A stretch of DNA of 64,000 nucleotides from Cherax quadricarinatus (taxonomy: Eukaryota > Arthropoda > Malacostraca > Decapoda > Parastacidae). This document shows, in pieces, positions 45,755 to 54,830 of the stretch. Position numbers and translations under genes: made by a program. The stretch lies in assembly GCF_038502225.1 (NCBI RefSeq), contig NC_091293.1, positions 15,811,865 to 15,875,864 of the forward strand, given 5' to 3'. Every line of letters begins with the position of its first letter. Position 1 is the first letter of the stretch. The notes under the pieces are model-generated. The model did no database searches. It was given only the letters and a program-made list of their open reading frames with translations, and had not been told where the DNA came from.

Positions 45755-45930
45755 ACCCATGAGGTTTGTTGGCAATCCATCTCATGTATGAAGGGAGGCT
45801 GTTGAATATTCTTGATTTCTGACTCTTATTGCATTATTTCTCAGTGTTCTCATGGCAGTCTTGCTTTTTTTTTCATTGGAGGTATTTTGCAACCTCTTGC
45901 GAACCTCTTGCTTTCACTACTGAGCGATTT
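45755..45930 (-). mobile_element. N2-related C-terminal fragment
   Basis: The minus strand aligns with N2-1 at about 19985-20135: gggaggctgttgaatattcttg on the + strand here corresponds to gggaggcagttgaacagtct there, followed by ttctcagtgt and the ggaggtattttgcaacctc region. Highly diverged. Confidence 0.55.
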
Positions 45931-45945
45931 TATAAAAATGCCAAA

Positions 45946-46051
45946 GTGAAAATAGAAAAAGACAGATGATCACTTTCAAGAGCTTACACACATATTCTCT
46001 GAAGATATGTGTAAGTACATGAAAGCGATCAGGCATTTTTCCTATTTTCAC
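45946..46051. repeat. imperfect hairpin (foldback) element next to (TA)n
   Basis: Arms of about 50 bp: gtgaaaatagaaaaa...cttacacacatatt on the left pairs with aagatatgtgtaag...cctattttcac on the right around a loop of about 5 bp (ctctg). Roughly 80 percent of positions pair. It is immediately followed by (TA)n. It could be a miniature inverted-repeat element; no transposase is present. Confidence 0.8.
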
Positions 46052-46060
46052 CGTGGTATT

Positions 46061-46062
<2 letters not shown>

Positions 46063-46143
<81 letters not shown>

Positions 46144-46148
46144 CACAC

Positions 46149-46202
<54 letters not shown>
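46063..46202. repeat. (TA)n followed by (TG)n microsatellites
   Basis: About 38 TA pairs (46063-46140), a short cacacatatatg transition, then about 25 TG pairs (46153-46202). Alternating purine-pyrimidine sequence of this kind can adopt cruciform (TA) or Z-DNA (TG) forms. Confidence 0.97.
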
Positions 46203-46204
<2 letters not shown>

Positions 46205-46289
46205 AATTACACGTTTACTGTTATTTCTTCCACTAAGTTATTTATGTGCGCAAATCTGGAACCAAGGGAAGGTCGGATTAACTATGGAG

Positions 46290-47848
46290 GCAACTGAAAA
46301 GGTCTGAGGGGGGGAGGGAGTACGAACCTGGAGAGATGCGTTGGCTGGGGTAGAAGAGGCTTGCAGTGTAACAGATGATGGAGGTTGGAGGATAACTATG
46401 GAGGAAGACGGGGGGGGGAACGAGGGAAGAGGGTACTACATGAGGGGAGAGGGGTGAGCCTCTAGCTTCGTGTGAGAGCTGGAAAGGGGGTGAGAATGAG
46501 GCTCCGAGGTAGGAGATATATTCTGTGCAAGTTATGGGCATGAAGAAAGTGTAGGTCTGCGAGGTCTCGTAGACTGAGAAGCAAGTGAGTGAGATGAAGT
46601 AGAAGTAGGAAGTGGTGCTGAGGTAAGAGTTTCAGAGGATAAAACTGCAAAAGAATTAGAAACTGGGGTGACCCAGGAAGACAAACACACAGAGGGATTG
46701 AGAGGCGGGAGGACTGTTGAGGTTGGAGGCCTTCGGGCTACTGAAGCATATGGGTCACCAGGGAGTTTACCTTGAAGGCGGAGCTGAGAGACAGCCATAG
46801 TGCAAGTGAGGCCCTCACGCTCCCTAAAATAACTGATCTTTCGTTCATTACGATAAACCTAGCAACAGCGTGGTTCCCTGCAATTGAGACAAGAGGAGGG
46901 AAGACTACAAGATGTATTGGAATGATCTGCTGCACCATAGACCGAGCATTCCACAACAGATCTGAAGTGTTTAGCGGGGTGTCCAAAACGCCAGTAATTA
47001 TGACACTGTTGGGGAGTGGGAACTACTTGACGAACCTCTCGGCGATGTCCCCCAATATAGACAGAGGACAGAAGTTTACGGCAGTCGAAGGTTAAACGAG
47101 CGATGTTACTAGAAAAATGCCTCCACCCACAAGCAGGCAGGATGTACGCATCTGCTTTGAGAATAAGGAGGTTCTGAAGGATTAATTGTTCTAAAATATC
47201 CTCTATACAATGGTACATGGTAAGACCAAAGTAGCACTGCAAGAATTAAGAGTAGCATATTAGGAATGGTGACTGGTATGTTATCTATGGAAGTGATGCG
47301 GGAGAGAGCATGAGCTTGCTCTGAATTCTGCACTGTTATGACAAGTACACCACTTCGAAGAGTGTGGAAGGATATATCTTGGCCAACGTGCCATAAAAGA
47401 GTTTTACCAATTCTGTGATCAGAAAGATAATCAGTTTGAGACGTCGTTTGTAAAGATAAGAATTTTGTCTATTGCATACTCGTTAGTCTGGTACGCAAAG
47501 GCAGCGAGTGTCGTGTAGGTCATTGTTGAGTGGTCATCGATGAACTGTCGCCAGTAGGTTGCCTTGGACCTGAGAGAGGTGGGCGATCTGAGAACCATTG
47601 CACAGTATTCAAGGAAGCCAGACACATTGTGAAAAGCGTGCAAGAAGCAGCAGCATGAACAGAAACGGGTGACGCCACTGCACCTGAAGCAGGTGAAGAG
47701 GCATCACCGGCAGAAGGTACAGGGGTATGAGAAGAGTCGAGAGAATGGTCCGACAATGAAGCCAAGTCAGAAGAAAGTGTGGGATCAGTATGGAGCCTGG
47801 AAGGAGGAAGGGTTTCACAGGGCAAAGACTCCATAATAATAGGTGCAT
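46290..47848 (-). pseudogene. Jockey-type ORF1 (gag-like, zinc knuckles), broken
   Basis: On the minus strand, beginning with an ATG near 47833-47848: a Ser/Pro-rich N terminus (SDLASLSDHSLDSSHTPVP), a central region with AFAYQTNEYAIDKI and SEQAHALSRITSIDNIPVT, then a CCHC series near 46960-46870: CHNYWRFGHPAKHF, CSVYGAADHSNTSC and CLNCREPRCC. A conserved tail MAVSQLRLQGKLPGDPYA (46798) and a Ser/Thr/Pro-rich C terminus follow. Such ORF1 proteins bind the element RNA. The first knuckle has Tyr in place of its second Cys and Arg in place of its last. Several frameshifts split the reading. No ORF2 is attached on either side. Confidence 0.72.
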
Positions 47849-48540
47849 CTTCTGTAATATCTTCTTTGTTATTTTAAGAAAAAAAAGAAAGAAGGAAAGA
47901 ATTAAAATGAGGGACAGCAGAGGGACAGTCGCTAGGAGGTATGGAGGGGCCGAAAGCTCGTCCCCTCATACAAGAGGGCCTCGAGCCCACTGGCAGTGAT
48001 GATGCAGCATGGAACCCGTGCCATACCCTACCCTTCACGCCAGTAAACCAGCACTCTGGGATAGCAGCCTCACATCCATCAAGTTACCTCGGTGGACAAA
48101 AGAAAGGACAGTCAGAAACCCGCCACAAAACATACCTCCTTTGGCTGCCACCCCCTAGAACCGACAGGCAGCTCCCAGAGATACACCCATCATCTAAAGG
48201 GCACCCTGCCCACGACCGAGAAATCCGGGAAGGGAGCAGGGCATCCTCAGACAATTCAGATTCCATGGCATACTACTCCGAGGGACCTCACGGAGGGGGA
48301 CAAATCCCAGTCTGCCACCCCCCACCTAGAAACTAATGCCAGAAGGGAGGAGGACCCCAGAGGCTACAAACAGGATGGGGGAAAAAAGGGGAAGGGTTGG
48401 GAAAGGGGAAAAAAAGGAGGGTATGGGGAGGAAGGGATAGGGAAGGGAGGATTGGGGGTACTTAGACTGTCTAAGGAAGGAGACCCAAGGATTTGATTCC
48501 TGATACCAAGAGCCTCTTTCCCATGTCAAGGAGCTTTCCC
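47849..48540 (-). other. possible 5' region of the Jockey-type element
   Basis: Upstream (on the minus strand) of the ORF1. C- and A-rich on the + strand, with an A/G stretch near 47880-47905 and G-rich runs at 48375-48460. No protein domain on either strand. Assignment to the Jockey element rests on adjacency only. Confidence 0.35.
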
Positions 48541-50069
48541 CCTTGAAAAGGCATTTCACTCAAAACTGTCGCTAGTACACCACTGTATCCACTATAATAT
48601 ATGTGTTGTAGCAACCACTGCTACTGAAGACAACAAAGCCAGATATTCTTCGTTATATCATTTAAATTAGTGTTATCCGACCTTCCTTAGCTTGTGCACA
48701 CTAAACCAAATTTATCCCAACTCGTGCACCCCAATTTCTTTAAATTTGATTAACACCCAAAGGTATGTTTAATTCAATTTTGTTGCATATTTGTAGAAAA
48801 CAAAGTACTCATAATAAAAATAAATATTAAAAAATGCACTACAATTAATTCTTTTTAGCTTAAGTTAACAAAATATGTGAAGTACTTTGTCTTGGCAAAA
48901 AAAAAAAAAAAAAGAAGTTCAGTGAGATTTCTGGATTTGCATTTTACTCATGAGCTGTGTGAAGCAGCGAGATGCAGCTTTCCGAGCCACCAGAAGCTTA
49001 TGTGGTTTGAGCAAAGCTCAGGTTAGGTAAGATCTGCCAGGAAACAGGACAAGTTTTTCCTGACGTGGGTTTTAGTCATATGGCAACCCACCACTGGAGC
49101 TCTAGGTCATTTGACCGAAGCCTTCCAGTGGCTTACCAGTCGACTCCTTTAAAAATTAAGATTAGGTTTGAAAATGAGCTTGGCTGATCAAGTATTATTC
49201 TTGGTTAATAATGAACCCCACAATTTACCGACATGTAATTATTAAGCACTTAATAAAATATTCATTACCAAAGAATAATAAATATTATATTCCAGGAGCA
49301 GTTTTTGCACCCGTGTTGAGGCTCCCTTCACTTCTCCAAGGGGTGTGTGAAGCCCCTGTTGGACAACCCTGATGAAGACTCACCCTAGGGGTCTGAGTAA
49401 GCTGCAGTGTAACATGTCAAGGACATGTTACGTTCCAGCTCAGAATGCCTGAGGGTCAAACTGTAGTTAATATGGGCTTCAATCATCCTCTTGAAACTAA
49501 ATTCTCATACAGAAAAACTCATCGAGAATAAAAAAGGAAGTTTGCAACATATGCAATAAGGTTAGATGTGCAATTCATATATTATATATATTAGGGTTAT
49601 AACGTTTTTACAACGTAATATTCCTGCATGTTAATCAGATGAACTTGCCTAAAAGCAAAGAAATGACGTTTCATTTTCAACATCTTTTTGGAAAATGTCA
49701 CCCATAAATGAAAAAAGAAAACGTGTAACGAAAACAAGTAACTTGAATGCGTATTGCACGTAATAATAGAATAAAACAGCTTATAGCATTATTATCATGT
49801 TTGTACATATATTACTAATACAATATTACAATTCTGGTAATCAAGCTTATATCACATCTAGGGGAACCAAAACCAATACTCGGGCTGTAGAGAATTAAGA
49901 TATTTAACAATTAGCGCATTACCAGAACTGTAATAAGCACATAATCAGGGAGTACAAAACATGCCATTCTTTTTAAAATCTTTACTAGTAAATTGTTTTA
50001 GCATAAAATAAGTATATTCTTTGGTACATAATTATCACATGTCACAATAACAAAGTACATAGTCATGAC
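48541..50069. other. AT-rich stretch with no recognised feature
   Basis: Contains an A-run at 48898-48913 and short AT-rich patches, but no open frame above about 60 codons, no tandem repeat and no element ends that I can support. This may be the most unique-looking sequence in the window. Confidence 0.6.
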
Positions 50070-50331
50070 CCTACCTTCCCGTGCCACACGACATCCTTTT
50101 CTCCGAGTCACATGACACTGCCATCTCTGTCACAAGACACTACCTTTTCTACTGGGTTACACGACACTTTTTAATGCCACACGACTATCAGTGTCCCTCG
50201 TCACCCGTCCTATCACCGACATTCTTCTTACAATACTGACACTGCACCATCAACACTACCGTCTCTCCGTGTCACGACAACCTTCTCTGTCACACAACGA
50301 CACTACCTTCTCTGTGTCACACAACTCCCAG
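50070..50331. repeat. degenerate short repeat, tgtcacacgacactaccttct type
   Basis: Loosely repeated words (cacacgaca, cactacc, ttctctgtgtcac) every 20-30 bp, without a fixed period. It abuts the probable LTR at 50332. On the minus strand its first bases read TGGGAGTTGTGTGACAC, directly after the LTR end. Confidence 0.55.
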
Positions 50332-50886
50332 TGTTACACGTCGTGGGATAGCCAGCAGGAAGCTAAGTCCAGCAGGTCTAGCCGGTGTACCCATCGAGCA
50401 GCAAACTAGCCAGCCGGTGTGAGGCCGTCAAACTCTGTGATCTCAACCCATCAGGTGACTCATTGAGGCCGTGGTAAACACTCTGAATAAGGCCGGCTCA
50501 GCAGCCCCCGACATTGGGTGTGATGACGTCACACAGGGTACTGCAGCCCGGTAACAACCGATTAACAGCACCCAAGTGGTCAGCCAACCACCTCTCCTTT
50601 TTCTTTATATTTTATTTAAAACTTCATATACAAATACACAGGCCAGAATATATAACATCGTAACAATAAACAGGTAATGAACAGGCTTTCACCAGTGGCA
50701 CAACACAAACTACTGACAACTGCCATGTCCACTGAGTAATATAAACAAAAGAAGCACTAAACACTCATACAGAATCCGTCCTAACACTAACCTAACTCCT
50801 ACACGGAGCTGCTGCTTTCAGTGCTGCACTGAAGACAAAGGTTTCTATGTAATAATACATTCAGTCATAACACCTTAGTGCTGACA
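50332..50886 (-). repeat. probable LTR, minus orientation
   Basis: On the minus strand it starts TGTCAGCAC right after a polypurine tract and ends GTGTAACA, a TGT...ACA pair about 555 bp apart. An AATAAA signal (ttaaataaaat on the minus strand) lies near 50605-50615. No second copy is in the window, so the right boundary is tentative. No pol domain is adjacent. Confidence 0.5.
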
Positions 50887-50902
50887 CCCCTCCCCCCCCC
50901 AC
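50887..50902 (-). promoter_or_regulatory. polypurine tract before the LTR
   Basis: The minus strand reads GTGGGGGGGGGAGGGG followed at once by TGTCAGCA. A purine tract abutting a TG start is the usual site of plus-strand priming at a 3' LTR. Confidence 0.5.
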
Positions 50903-51187
50903 AAGTGACTACAATCTATGTACACGTGACATACTCTTCAACAATGACTCGTCTCCTTAATTACACGTGCTGCCACACCTTAATCATGGGGAACATCCGT
51001 AGCACAAAATATCATCAATAACTACCCAGGCAAGATCCGCACTATATTTACAAGTAATGTCCATACACACCAAGGCTTGAGAATCTGCACCTAGGACACC
51101 CTCACAAGTGTGATAATTGAACAATGTACTGTTGCTATCATGCTCAAACTACATACACATATGTAGACGGGACCAACTCTTTGGTCA

Positions 51188-51270
51188 CATTCGTCGCTCA
51201 ACCCTTGGGACGAGTGGACATAAGCTGTGACTGCCCCTATCGCAACCTGGTGGCAGTTTGTTTTCACAAT
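51188..51270 (+). promoter_or_regulatory. conserved 5' leader of the T family (T1 copy)
   Basis: Shares with T3 (59676-59760) the words cattcgtc-ctca-cccttg, gag-ggac, gctg, gtggcagtt and ttttcaca just before ATGGCGC. T2 (about 53512-53592) keeps only part. The conservation sets the ORF1 start at the ATG after ttttcaca rather than at upstream in-frame ATGs. Confidence 0.6.
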
Positions 51271-52068
51271 ATGGCGCTTGCTGGTAGGCGCCGTGTCAAC
51301 ACTGTGTGTATTGAATTGATCCATGGGGCTGTGTCTGGGCCAACTACAGCTGTGTTATTGCAGGCTATCATTCATGACACCTATGGCATCGCCAATGATG
51401 ATTCATATGGTGTGCCATTCAATGGTGCTTCCAGGATTTTTGTGAAGCTCTGCACTGCCGGTGTTTATGAGAATGTGGTGGCATGGTATCAGGATGTCAG
51501 TCTTCCTGTGTACCAAGGAGTGTCTGTAAAACTCCATGATGTTTCACGTTATTATACATGGGTGAAAATCCGTAAAGTGCCTTTCAAGGCCGACGAATTG
51601 AATCTACGTGCAGCTTTCGACCAATTTGGCACTATACATATGGCTACGGTCGGGAGGTGGTCTGAAGGGCTGTATGCTGGGCTTCCTGAAGGTACGTTCA
51701 CGTTGAAGATGATGTTACGACATTCAATATCACTCTTTGTCATCTTGGACGACTTCCAAATCCAGGTGATGGTGTCTTACGCTGGGCAACAGTGTACCTG
51801 TCGTTTGTGTGGAGTGTACAATCATTTCGCTGTGCAGTGTGATCACCGACGGGGCCCCAGGAATGATGAACGATGCAAGGAGGCCCAGATGGAACGTGAA
51901 GAGCCGGCTCCACCTAGTGAATTGGTGCCTTTGCTGGGCATGGCTTGGAGTGCAGAGGTGGAAAGGACTGAGATGGCAGAGACTGCATATGCCACACTTC
52001 CCGGGGAACTGCCTTCTTTGGGGACAGACCCTGAGGATGGCGAGGTCATACCTACAGTGTTAAATTAG
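51271..52068 (+). CDS. T1 ORF1: RRM-like RNA-binding protein with CCHC knuckle
   Basis: 265 residues from the ATG that follows the conserved leader; an in-frame upstream ATG at 51124 lies outside the element and is rejected. Order: N-terminal RRRVNTVCIELIHGAV (residues 5-20), YGVPFNGASRIFVKLCT, RRM-like block YYTWVKIRKVPFKADELNLR with FDQFGTIHMATVGRW, then CRLCGVYNHFAVQC (C-x2-C-x4-H-x4-C knuckle) and an acidic tail. T2 and T3 have the same layout but are longer, with a C-terminal block ITPAQRTGKK that T1 lacks because it stops early. Expected role: binding element RNA for retrotransposition. Frame intact to 52068, but the element around it is defective. Confidence 0.75.
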   Translation: MALAGRRRVNTVCIELIHGAVSGPTTAVLLQAIIHDTYGIANDDSYGVPFNGASRIFVKLCTAGVYENVVAWYQDVSLPVYQGVSVKLHDVSRYYTWVKIRKVPFKADELNLRAAFDQFGTIHMATVGRWSEGLYAGLPEGTFTLKMMLRHSISLFVILDDFQIQVMVSYAGQQCTCRLCGVYNHFAVQCDHRRGPRNDERCKEAQMEREEPAPPSELVPLLGMAWSAEVERTEMAETAYATLPGELPSLGTDPEDGEVIPTVLN

Positions 52069-52113
52069 ACACATGTGCAACTCTTGGGTATCTTTATTGA
52101 GGAAACGTTTCGC
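52069..52113. other. 45-bp foreign segment at the T1 deletion junction
   Basis: Contains ctcttgggtatctttattga followed by ggaaacgtttcgc. It replaces everything between ORF1 and the middle of the RT. It has no counterpart in T2 or T3. It may be a piece of a dispersed repeat, captured when the deletion formed. Confidence 0.5.
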
Positions 52114-52768
52114 ATAGATGGTTTGCCGAGTGATTTCTATGTCACACATTGGGGGGTTTTAAAGGAGTTTTTAGAAAGATTGTTTAATGTAACAAAAGGG
52201 AGGGGAGTGATTGGAGAATAGCAACGGACAGCAGTCATGGTGTTGGTGCCAAAGGGGGCACAACAGTCTACGGTGCAGGATTACAGAGCTATATCGCTCA
52301 CGTGCAGTGATTATAAGTTATTTGCGAGGATTGTAGGTAATCAATTGAAAATGGTAATTGATAAGGTTATAGATGGGGGGCAATATGGGGTACTTGGTAG
52401 GTCTATGTATGAGAGGCACGGTTAATAAGGGGTTTTATAGAGCAGCGGCAGAGGTCGGGAGGGGGCGGAGTGTTAGTGCTGGATTGACGTGCAGCATATG
52501 ATAGCGTGGAAAGGGAAGCGTTGTGACAGTTTATGAGATGGCAGGAGTTTGGGGAGGAAATCGTGTCTTGGGCAAGGACTTTGTATCAAGGGGCATGTAT
52601 GTGTGTGCAGGTCAATGTGAGGGTGGGGACGAAAGTTCAGATGGGTAGGGGGTCTGTGACAGGGTTGTCCACTCTCTCAATTATTGTTCGCATGTTTACA
52701 GGATCCATTTTATAGGGCGGTTCAACAGTGTGTGAGGGAGGGGGTGGAGGGTGAGGAACGCACCGGGC
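52114..52768 (+). pseudogene. T1 reverse transcriptase fragment
   Basis: Collinear with T3 from residue block IDGLPNDFY onwards: IDGLPSDFYVTHWGVLKEF, a TAG (in frame) near 52219, QRTAVMVLVPKG, VQDYRAISLTCSDYKLFARI, GGQYGVLGRSMYERHG, EFGEEIVSWARTLYQGA and DPFYRAVQQCVREG. The Asp block of motif A is destroyed by a stop, and the RQGCPLS block is altered (gacagggttgtccactctctc). Clearly dead. Confidence 0.82.
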
Positions 52769-52930
52769 AACCTCCTGTACAGAGTGAGAAAGCTAAAACG
52801 AGAGAATAATGATAAAATTCACCAGTGCTTTGTACGTGATGGACAAATTCTAGTAAGAAAAACAAATGTAGGCCGTGTGTACTACATTACAAATGAAAAT
52901 GAACTAGCAAACATTACAGAGTCTGACTGA
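52769..52930 (+). pseudogene. C-terminal FP-like domain of another retroelement ORF1
   Basis: Open through RVRKLKRENNDKIHQCF, VRDGQILVRKTNVGRVY and YITNENELANI to a TGA at 52928-52930. The pattern (basic helix, then a short beta-rich segment with VRDGxIxVRK and ITNENEL) resembles the FP25K-like C-terminal domain present in some LINE ORF1 proteins. It starts at the T1 breakpoint, so only the C-terminal 53 codons remain. Confidence 0.6.
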
Positions 52931-53503
52931 TATTAGTGACCAAATCCTTACTACGTTAGTGTATGTTAATATGTCATTATTGAAGTAATCCCTGTACTAT
53001 CACCTAGATAGTATATACTACCTCATTATCCCAGTGTCCCACACAGTTCTTTGTGTGACCCATTTTGTGTTATCTTCTCAGATTCCCAAATCACAATTTA
53101 TGTTTTTTGTTATTAGGATACTTACTCTTTAAAAATATCTGTATTACCTTTTTCTTTCCTACTTAAGCAATGTTAAAATTCTCTTATAATCATACTTAAT
53201 ATTTCCCTTTTCTCCCAAACTACAAATAACAAATTAGTGTATATTCTTACTACACTACTGTGCAATACCTTGAACCATCCCTCACTAGCTAGTATCAACT
53301 ACCTCAAATAATATTCCTATAGTGATATTAATTGCTATTAGGCAATTCCTACTCTCAGATTATTTTCATATCTTAGTGACTATATTGTGAGTGCAATTAG
53401 TGTATATTTCAATTACATTATTGTTCAAGGCCCAAAACTATCTTTTGCTGCTACTACCAACTACCTCATATTATATTTTACTTTATATAGTGCAATAAAT
53501 TGC
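52931..53503. other. AT-rich spacer, probably inter-ORF or 3' region of the FP-type element
   Basis: T/A-rich sequence with the recurrent words actacctcat, tagtgtatatt and ctaccaactacctca about every 100-250 bp. No open frame is supported. It runs up to the leader of T2. Confidence 0.5.
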
Positions 53504-53592
53504 TCATTGTCCTCTTCGCTTTCGGGCTGAGTGGACGCACTGCACAAACAGCTCCTGCTTTCTCTGGTGCGCAACTTCCTGTTTTCACCAAG

Positions 53593-54807
53593 ATGGCTGC
53601 CAGCTACCGCAGGAGGAGCAACACCGTGTGTGTTGACCTTGTTAAAGGGGCAATTTACCCAACGAATGTCTCTTTTTTATTACCAACGATTATACGGGAC
53701 ACGTTTGGCATTGAAGTTGAAGAATTACACGGAATAGCACTTAATGGATCATCACGAATCTTCATAAAGTTCTGCACAGTGGAGGCATATGAAAGGACGG
53801 TGACTCAGTACCAGGAGAAGAACATCACCGTATCATCTGGTCTGGAGGTACGCCTGCGGGATGCCTCAAAATACTACACCTGGGTGAGGATCCGCAACGT
53901 TCCTTTCGAGGCAGACGATGTAGATATCAGAGAGACATTTCAAAGATATGGTGAGGTGCATGCTATAACTTTAGTTCGATGGACGGAGGGAATCTATGAA
54001 GGGTTGCCGGCTGGATCTTACACCGTCAAGATGTCTTTAAGAAGACCTATTCCATCGTATGTTGTCCTGGAGGATTTTAGGACACAGCTGTACGTGACCT
54101 ACGCGGGACAACGAAAGACGTGTCGCCTGTGCGGCGCTTTTGACCACATGGCGGCCGGATGTGGTAAAGCAGCAGCGCCGCGGCCTTGGGAACGGCAAGT
54201 AGTCACAGAGTCTCAGGCGGAACCTCTGCCGAAGACTTTGAGTGCAGCAGGCAAAGGTAATTGGGCGGACGAAGTGGAGGGCGTGTTAGAGAATTGTGTG
54301 ACACTACCAGTGGCTTCGGATGCTCCCCCACAAACGGGCCCAGGAGTTGAGCAGCAGCCTGTGGGAGTGGGAGAGACCAGTGATCCACAGGAGTTATCTA
54401 CGCCCCTACAGGAGATGATTAAGTCTTTCCTGGACGTGCCTGCGGAGGAGAACCCAGCTACAGATAGGAGAATTCTGATGGTTGAGAAGGACTTGACTGA
54501 GCAGATTCCAGAGCCTCTGGGGTCAGAGCCTGGCATGTTGCAGTTGCTACAGGTGGAAGCTGAGGTGCACAAGGGCAATGGAAATACTGATATGGAAATT
54601 GAGGGCACATCTAGAAAGAGGGCTGGAGGCTCGTTGGATGAGGAGGTTATAACACCAGCTCAGCGTACAGGGAAGAAGACGTGGGCAGGAGTGATTAAGA
54701 AAGGGCAGGGTAGTGCACAGGGGGGGGGAGGGGGTACAGGCAGGAAAGAGTGCACGGGAAAAGACAGAAGCAGCAAAAAGTGGAACAGACAGGACACAGA
54801 GACATAG
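53593..54807 (+). CDS. T2 ORF1: RRM-like RNA-binding protein with CCHC knuckle
   Basis: 404 residues from the ATG in aagatggctgcc, placed by comparison with T1 and T3; an in-frame ATG at 53500 lies in the leader. Order: RRRSNTVCVDLVKGAIY near the N terminus; FGIEVEELHGIALNGSSRIF; RRM-like YYTWVRIRNVPFEADDVDIR with RYGEVHAITLVRW (about residues 94-140); CRLCGAFDHMAAGC knuckle (about residues 177-190); a long acidic, Pro-rich linker; and the family C-terminal block EVITPAQRTGKKTWAGVIKK. It likely binds element RNA in a ribonucleoprotein with the ORF2 protein. No stop or shift in this copy. Confidence 0.82.
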   Translation: MAASYRRRSNTVCVDLVKGAIYPTNVSFLLPTIIRDTFGIEVEELHGIALNGSSRIFIKFCTVEAYERTVTQYQEKNITVSSGLEVRLRDASKYYTWVRIRNVPFEADDVDIRETFQRYGEVHAITLVRWTEGIYEGLPAGSYTVKMSLRRPIPSYVVLEDFRTQLYVTYAGQRKTCRLCGAFDHMAAGCGKAAAPRPWERQVVTESQAEPLPKTLSAAGKGNWADEVEGVLENCVTLPVASDAPPQTGPGVEQQPVGVGETSDPQELSTPLQEMIKSFLDVPAEENPATDRRILMVEKDLTEQIPEPLGSEPGMLQLLQVEAEVHKGNGNTDMEIEGTSRKRAGGSLDEEVITPAQRTGKKTWAGVIKKGQGSAQGGGGGTGRKECTGKDRSSKKWNRQDTET

Positions 54808-54830
54808 AGGAATGCCACCCTTTCTGAATC

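Larger units (their letters stand above)
51188..52768 (+). mobile_element. L1/Tx1-like element T1, internally deleted and chimeric
   Basis: It has the conserved 5' leader (cattcgtcgctcaacccttg), ORF1, then a 45-bp foreign insert (52069-52113) and a decayed piece of the RT domain. The endonuclease and N-terminal RT are gone. The RT piece ends abruptly at about 52768, where a fragment of another element begins. T2 and T3 downstream are same-family copies in the same direction. Confidence 0.8.

Noticed and set aside
51124..51270. Upstream start for T1 ORF1
   Set aside because: The sequence before 51188 is not shared with T2 or T3, while the leader and the ATG at 51271 are.
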